The notes below the pieces were generated by a model. The model did not search any database. It was given only the letters and a program-made list of their open reading frames with translations, and was not told where the DNA came from. Positions 6,164-7,718 of a stretch of DNA of 7,718 nucleotides are shown here, piece by piece. The stretch covers positions 1 to 7,718 of the forward strand of contig CALXGD010000169.1 of the NCBI GenBank assembly GCA_944387745.1, written 5' to 3'. Numbering within the stretch: position 1 is the first letter of the stretch; every line of letters starts with the position of its first letter. A program made the position numbers and the translations under genes. Origin of the DNA: an uncultured Oscillospiraceae bacterium. Lineage in GTDB: Bacteria; Bacillota_A; Clostridia; Oscillospirales; Oscillospiraceae.

Positions 6164-6401
6164 GAGGAAATCACCGCTAAAATAGCTGTGTGCATCATAC
6201 CCAACCATATTTTACACCTCTGAGCAAAATCGTTCGGGGTGCCCTGCTTCCGAATGGCAAAAATGTCTGGAAAAATATGCAGAAAATTGAAGGCAAGGAA
6301 TGGATTTTTGCTCTCTTGCGACGCGCCTATATAGCCTACTTTCTTCAGAATTATATTCCGCCCACGCACTTTCATTTTTCGTAAAAATGACGGAAATCTG
6401 C
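6164..6401. other. AT-rich intergenic region between divergent MATE and pgcA promoters
   Basis: The whole gap between the MATE and pgcA starts is 387 bases (6095-6481), clearly richer in A and T than the genes around it. Its ends hold the two divergent promoters. The middle part given here shows no convincing gene, RNA or terminator. Open frames exist on both strands but have no ribosome binding site, and the longest runs into the MATE gene. The one structured element I see is a short palindrome at 6372-6390. A regulatory role for the rest is possible but not shown. Confidence 0.5.
6372..6390. repeat. Short palindrome upstream of the pgcA promoter (candidate operator)
   Basis: TCATTTTT (6372-6379) and AAAAATGA (6383-6390) are exact inverted copies around the 3-base centre CGT. 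The site ends 11 bases before the proposed pgcA -35. Dyads of this size commonly bind dimeric regulators, but AT-rich sequence produces such repeats by chance and no specific regulator family is recognised. Confidence 0.3.
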
Positions 6402-6430
6402 TGGAAATTTTTTCGTTTCTGTGGTACACT
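6402..6430 (+). promoter_or_regulatory. Probable promoter of pgcA
   Basis: TGGAAA (6402-6407) and TACACT (6425-6430) are separated by 17 bases, with TG one base before the -10 (TGGTACACT, extended -10). Each hexamer matches consensus at four of six positions. The leader to the ATG would be about 45 bases and ends in the strong ribosome binding site AGGAGGT (6468-6474). Confidence 0.5.
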
Positions 6431-6481
6431 TACCCCATCAGAATTTCTGCTTCAGTTTGTCACATTTAGGAGGTCGTCACA

Positions 6482-7718
6482 ATGTCATACTTGGAAAACT
6501 ATGAAAAATGGCTGCACAGTCCCTCCCTCTCCCCTGCAGAAAAAGCAGAATTAGAGGCCATCCGCGGTGATGAAAAAGAGATTGAGAGCCGTTTTTTTGA
6601 CCAGCTCTCCTTCGGCACCGCCGGCCTGCGGGGCACTATGGGAGTGGGCCTGTACCGGATGAACGTCCACGTGGTCCGCCACGCCACCCAGGCCTTCGCT
6701 CAAGTGATCCTGGAGGAGGGCCCCGAGGCCGCCGCCCGGGGGGTGGCCGTATGCTTCGACTGTCGGAACAACTCCGACGTCTTTGCCAGAGAGGCCGCCT
6801 GCGTCATGGCCGCCAACGGCATCCCCGCCCGACTGTTTGAGTCCCTGCGCCCCACCCCGGAGCTGTCCTTCGCCGTGCGGGAATACCACTGTATCGCCGG
6901 CATCAACGTCACCGCCAGCCACAATCCCAAGGAGTACAACGGCTATAAGGTGTACTGGGAGGACGGGGCCCAGCTGCCCCCCAAGCACGCCGACGAGGTA
7001 GCCAAGAAGATGCGGGAACTGGACGTGTTCGACTGCGTCAAGACCATGGACTATGACGAGGCAGTGTCCAAGGGGCTGATTACGATTCTCGGAGCAGAGA
7101 CCGACGAAAAGTTTCTGGCTAACGTGATGGAGCAGGTGAACGACAAGGCGGTGGTGGAGAAGATGGCCGACACCTTCACCATGGTGTACACACCCTTCCA
7201 CGGCACCGGCTACAAGCTCATCCCCGAGGCCCTGCGCCGCCTGGGCATGAAGCACGTGATCTGCGTCCCTGAGCAGATGGTCATTGACGGCAACTTCCCC
7301 ACAGTGGTCTCCCCCAACCCGGAGAACCCCGAGGGCTTCTATCTGGCGGTGGACCTGGCCAAGAAGAACAACGCCGACTTCATCCTGGGCTCTGATCCAG
7401 ACGCCGACCGGGTGGGTATTATGGTCCGCACCAAGGACGACGACTTCGTGGTCATCTCCGGCAACCAGACCGGCGTGCTGCTGCTGGACTACCTGATCGG
7501 GGCCAAGCGCCGCACCGGCAAGATGCCTGAGAAGCCCGTGGCCCTCAAGACCATCGTCACCACCGAGATGGCCCGGAAGGTGGCCGAGGTGAATGGCCTG
7601 CAGTGCTATGACACCTTCACCGGCTTCAAGTTCCTGGCTGAGAAGAAGGACAAGCTGGAGGGGGCCGGCGAGGGGAAGGTCATCTTCTCCTACGAGGAAT
7701 CCTACGGCTATATGCTGG
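6482..7718 (+). CDS. pgcA: Phospho-sugar mutase, alpha-phosphoglucomutase type (3' end outside window)
   Basis: The enzyme interconverts glucose-1-phosphate and glucose-6-phosphate in the cytoplasm, linking glycogen and UDP-glucose synthesis with glycolysis. The visible 412 residues are about 70% of the usual 570-580 for PgcA/PGM2-type mutases; the frame runs off the right edge. Seen in order: FGTAGLRGTMGVGLYRMN (44-61), the substrate-binding start of domain 1. TASHNPKEYNGYK (144-156) carries the catalytic phosphoserine Ser146. YTPFHGTG (236-243) begins domain 2. DPDADR (305-310) holds the metal ligands Asp305, Asp307 and Asp309. TGFKF (380-384) and SYEESYG (403-409) form the sugar-binding loop of domain 3. 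Only the rest of domain 3 and the phosphate-binding domain 4 are missing. The ATG is fixed by AGGAGGT (6468-6474) 7 bases upstream. Phosphomannomutase activity cannot be excluded, but the long N-terminus and FGTAGLRG motif favour the PGM2/PgcA group. Confidence 0.95.
   Translation, partial: MSYLENYEKWLHSPSLSPAEKAELEAIRGDEKEIESRFFDQLSFGTAGLRGTMGVGLYRMNVHVVRHATQAFAQVILEEGPEAAARGVAVCFDCRNNSDVFAREAACVMAANGIPARLFESLRPTPELSFAVREYHCIAGINVTASHNPKEYNGYKVYWEDGAQLPPKHADEVAKKMRELDVFDCVKTMDYDEAVSKGLITILGAETDEKFLANVMEQVNDKAVVEKMADTFTMVYTPFHGTGYKLIPEALRRLGMKHVICVPEQMVIDGNFPTVVSPNPENPEGFYLAVDLAKKNNADFILGSDPDADRVGIMVRTKDDDFVVISGNQTGVLLLDYLIGAKRRTGKMPEKPVALKTIVTTEMARKVAEVNGLQCYDTFTGFKFLAEKKDKLEGAGEGKVIFSYEESYGYML

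Noticed and set aside
6061..6429. 122-codon open frame on - upstream of and overlapping the MATE start
   Set aside because: Starts inside the likely pgcA promoter without a ribosome binding site, crosses the MATE promoter and start in another frame, and shows no domain.
6551..7255. 234-codon open frame on - inside pgcA
   Set aside because: Antisense to a clear phosphoglucomutase; His/Gly/Val-rich shadow product with no domain.
1..7718. Search for CRISPR arrays, insertion sequences, tRNA/rRNA, riboswitches, phage or defence genes
   Set aside because: No regularly spaced repeats, transposase or integrase motifs, cloverleaf patterns or known riboswitch cores were seen by eye. Gene content is housekeeping type throughout.

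Overview
The window looks like ordinary chromosome of a GC-rich Firmicute. Gut Oscillospiraceae (Flavonifractor/Lawsonibacter/Oscillibacter-like) are the best guess. This rests on GC-rich codon use combined with strong AGGAG ribosome binding sites, Firmicute-style SigA promoters, a clostridial-type FtsH C-terminus, a DUF1294 protein, a MepA-like MATE transporter and a PgcA-type phosphoglucomutase. The genus is an inference; no rRNA or other marker gene is present.

Layout from left to right. The 3' end of ftsH (+, cut by the left edge) converges on malQ (-), and the two share a long bidirectional terminator at 629-673. Upstream of malQ on the same strand is a small DUF1294 membrane protein gene, with its own GTG start and promoter. 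A divergent promoter region (2529-2736) then separates that pair from a + strand group: a ketopantoate reductase family gene, a Nudix hydrolase overlapping it by 4 bases (ATGA), and, 121 bases on, an 80-residue protein of unknown function. A perfect 15-bp hairpin (4522-4558) lies just after it. A MATE-family efflux gene (-, GTG start) follows. After a 387-base AT-rich intergenic region with divergent promoters comes a phosphoglucomutase gene (pgcA type, +), cut by the right edge.

Functional links are modest. MalQ rearranges alpha-1,4-glucans and PgcA interconverts glucose-1-phosphate and glucose-6-phosphate, so both serve glucan/glycogen metabolism, but they are in separate transcription units. 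The reductase and Nudix genes look translationally coupled. Three transcription starts (malQ, the reductase, MATE) carry the same extended -10 sequence TGCTATACT, which suggests ordinary housekeeping sigma control.

I found no mobile element, CRISPR array, tRNA, rRNA, defence or biosynthetic cluster, and I see no strong case for a novel system here. The points most worth checking are the unassigned 80-residue protein, a possible coding remnant at 4555-4647 (-), the U-less hairpin at 4522-4558, a small palindrome ahead of pgcA, and an odd arginine in the first membrane segment of the MATE protein.
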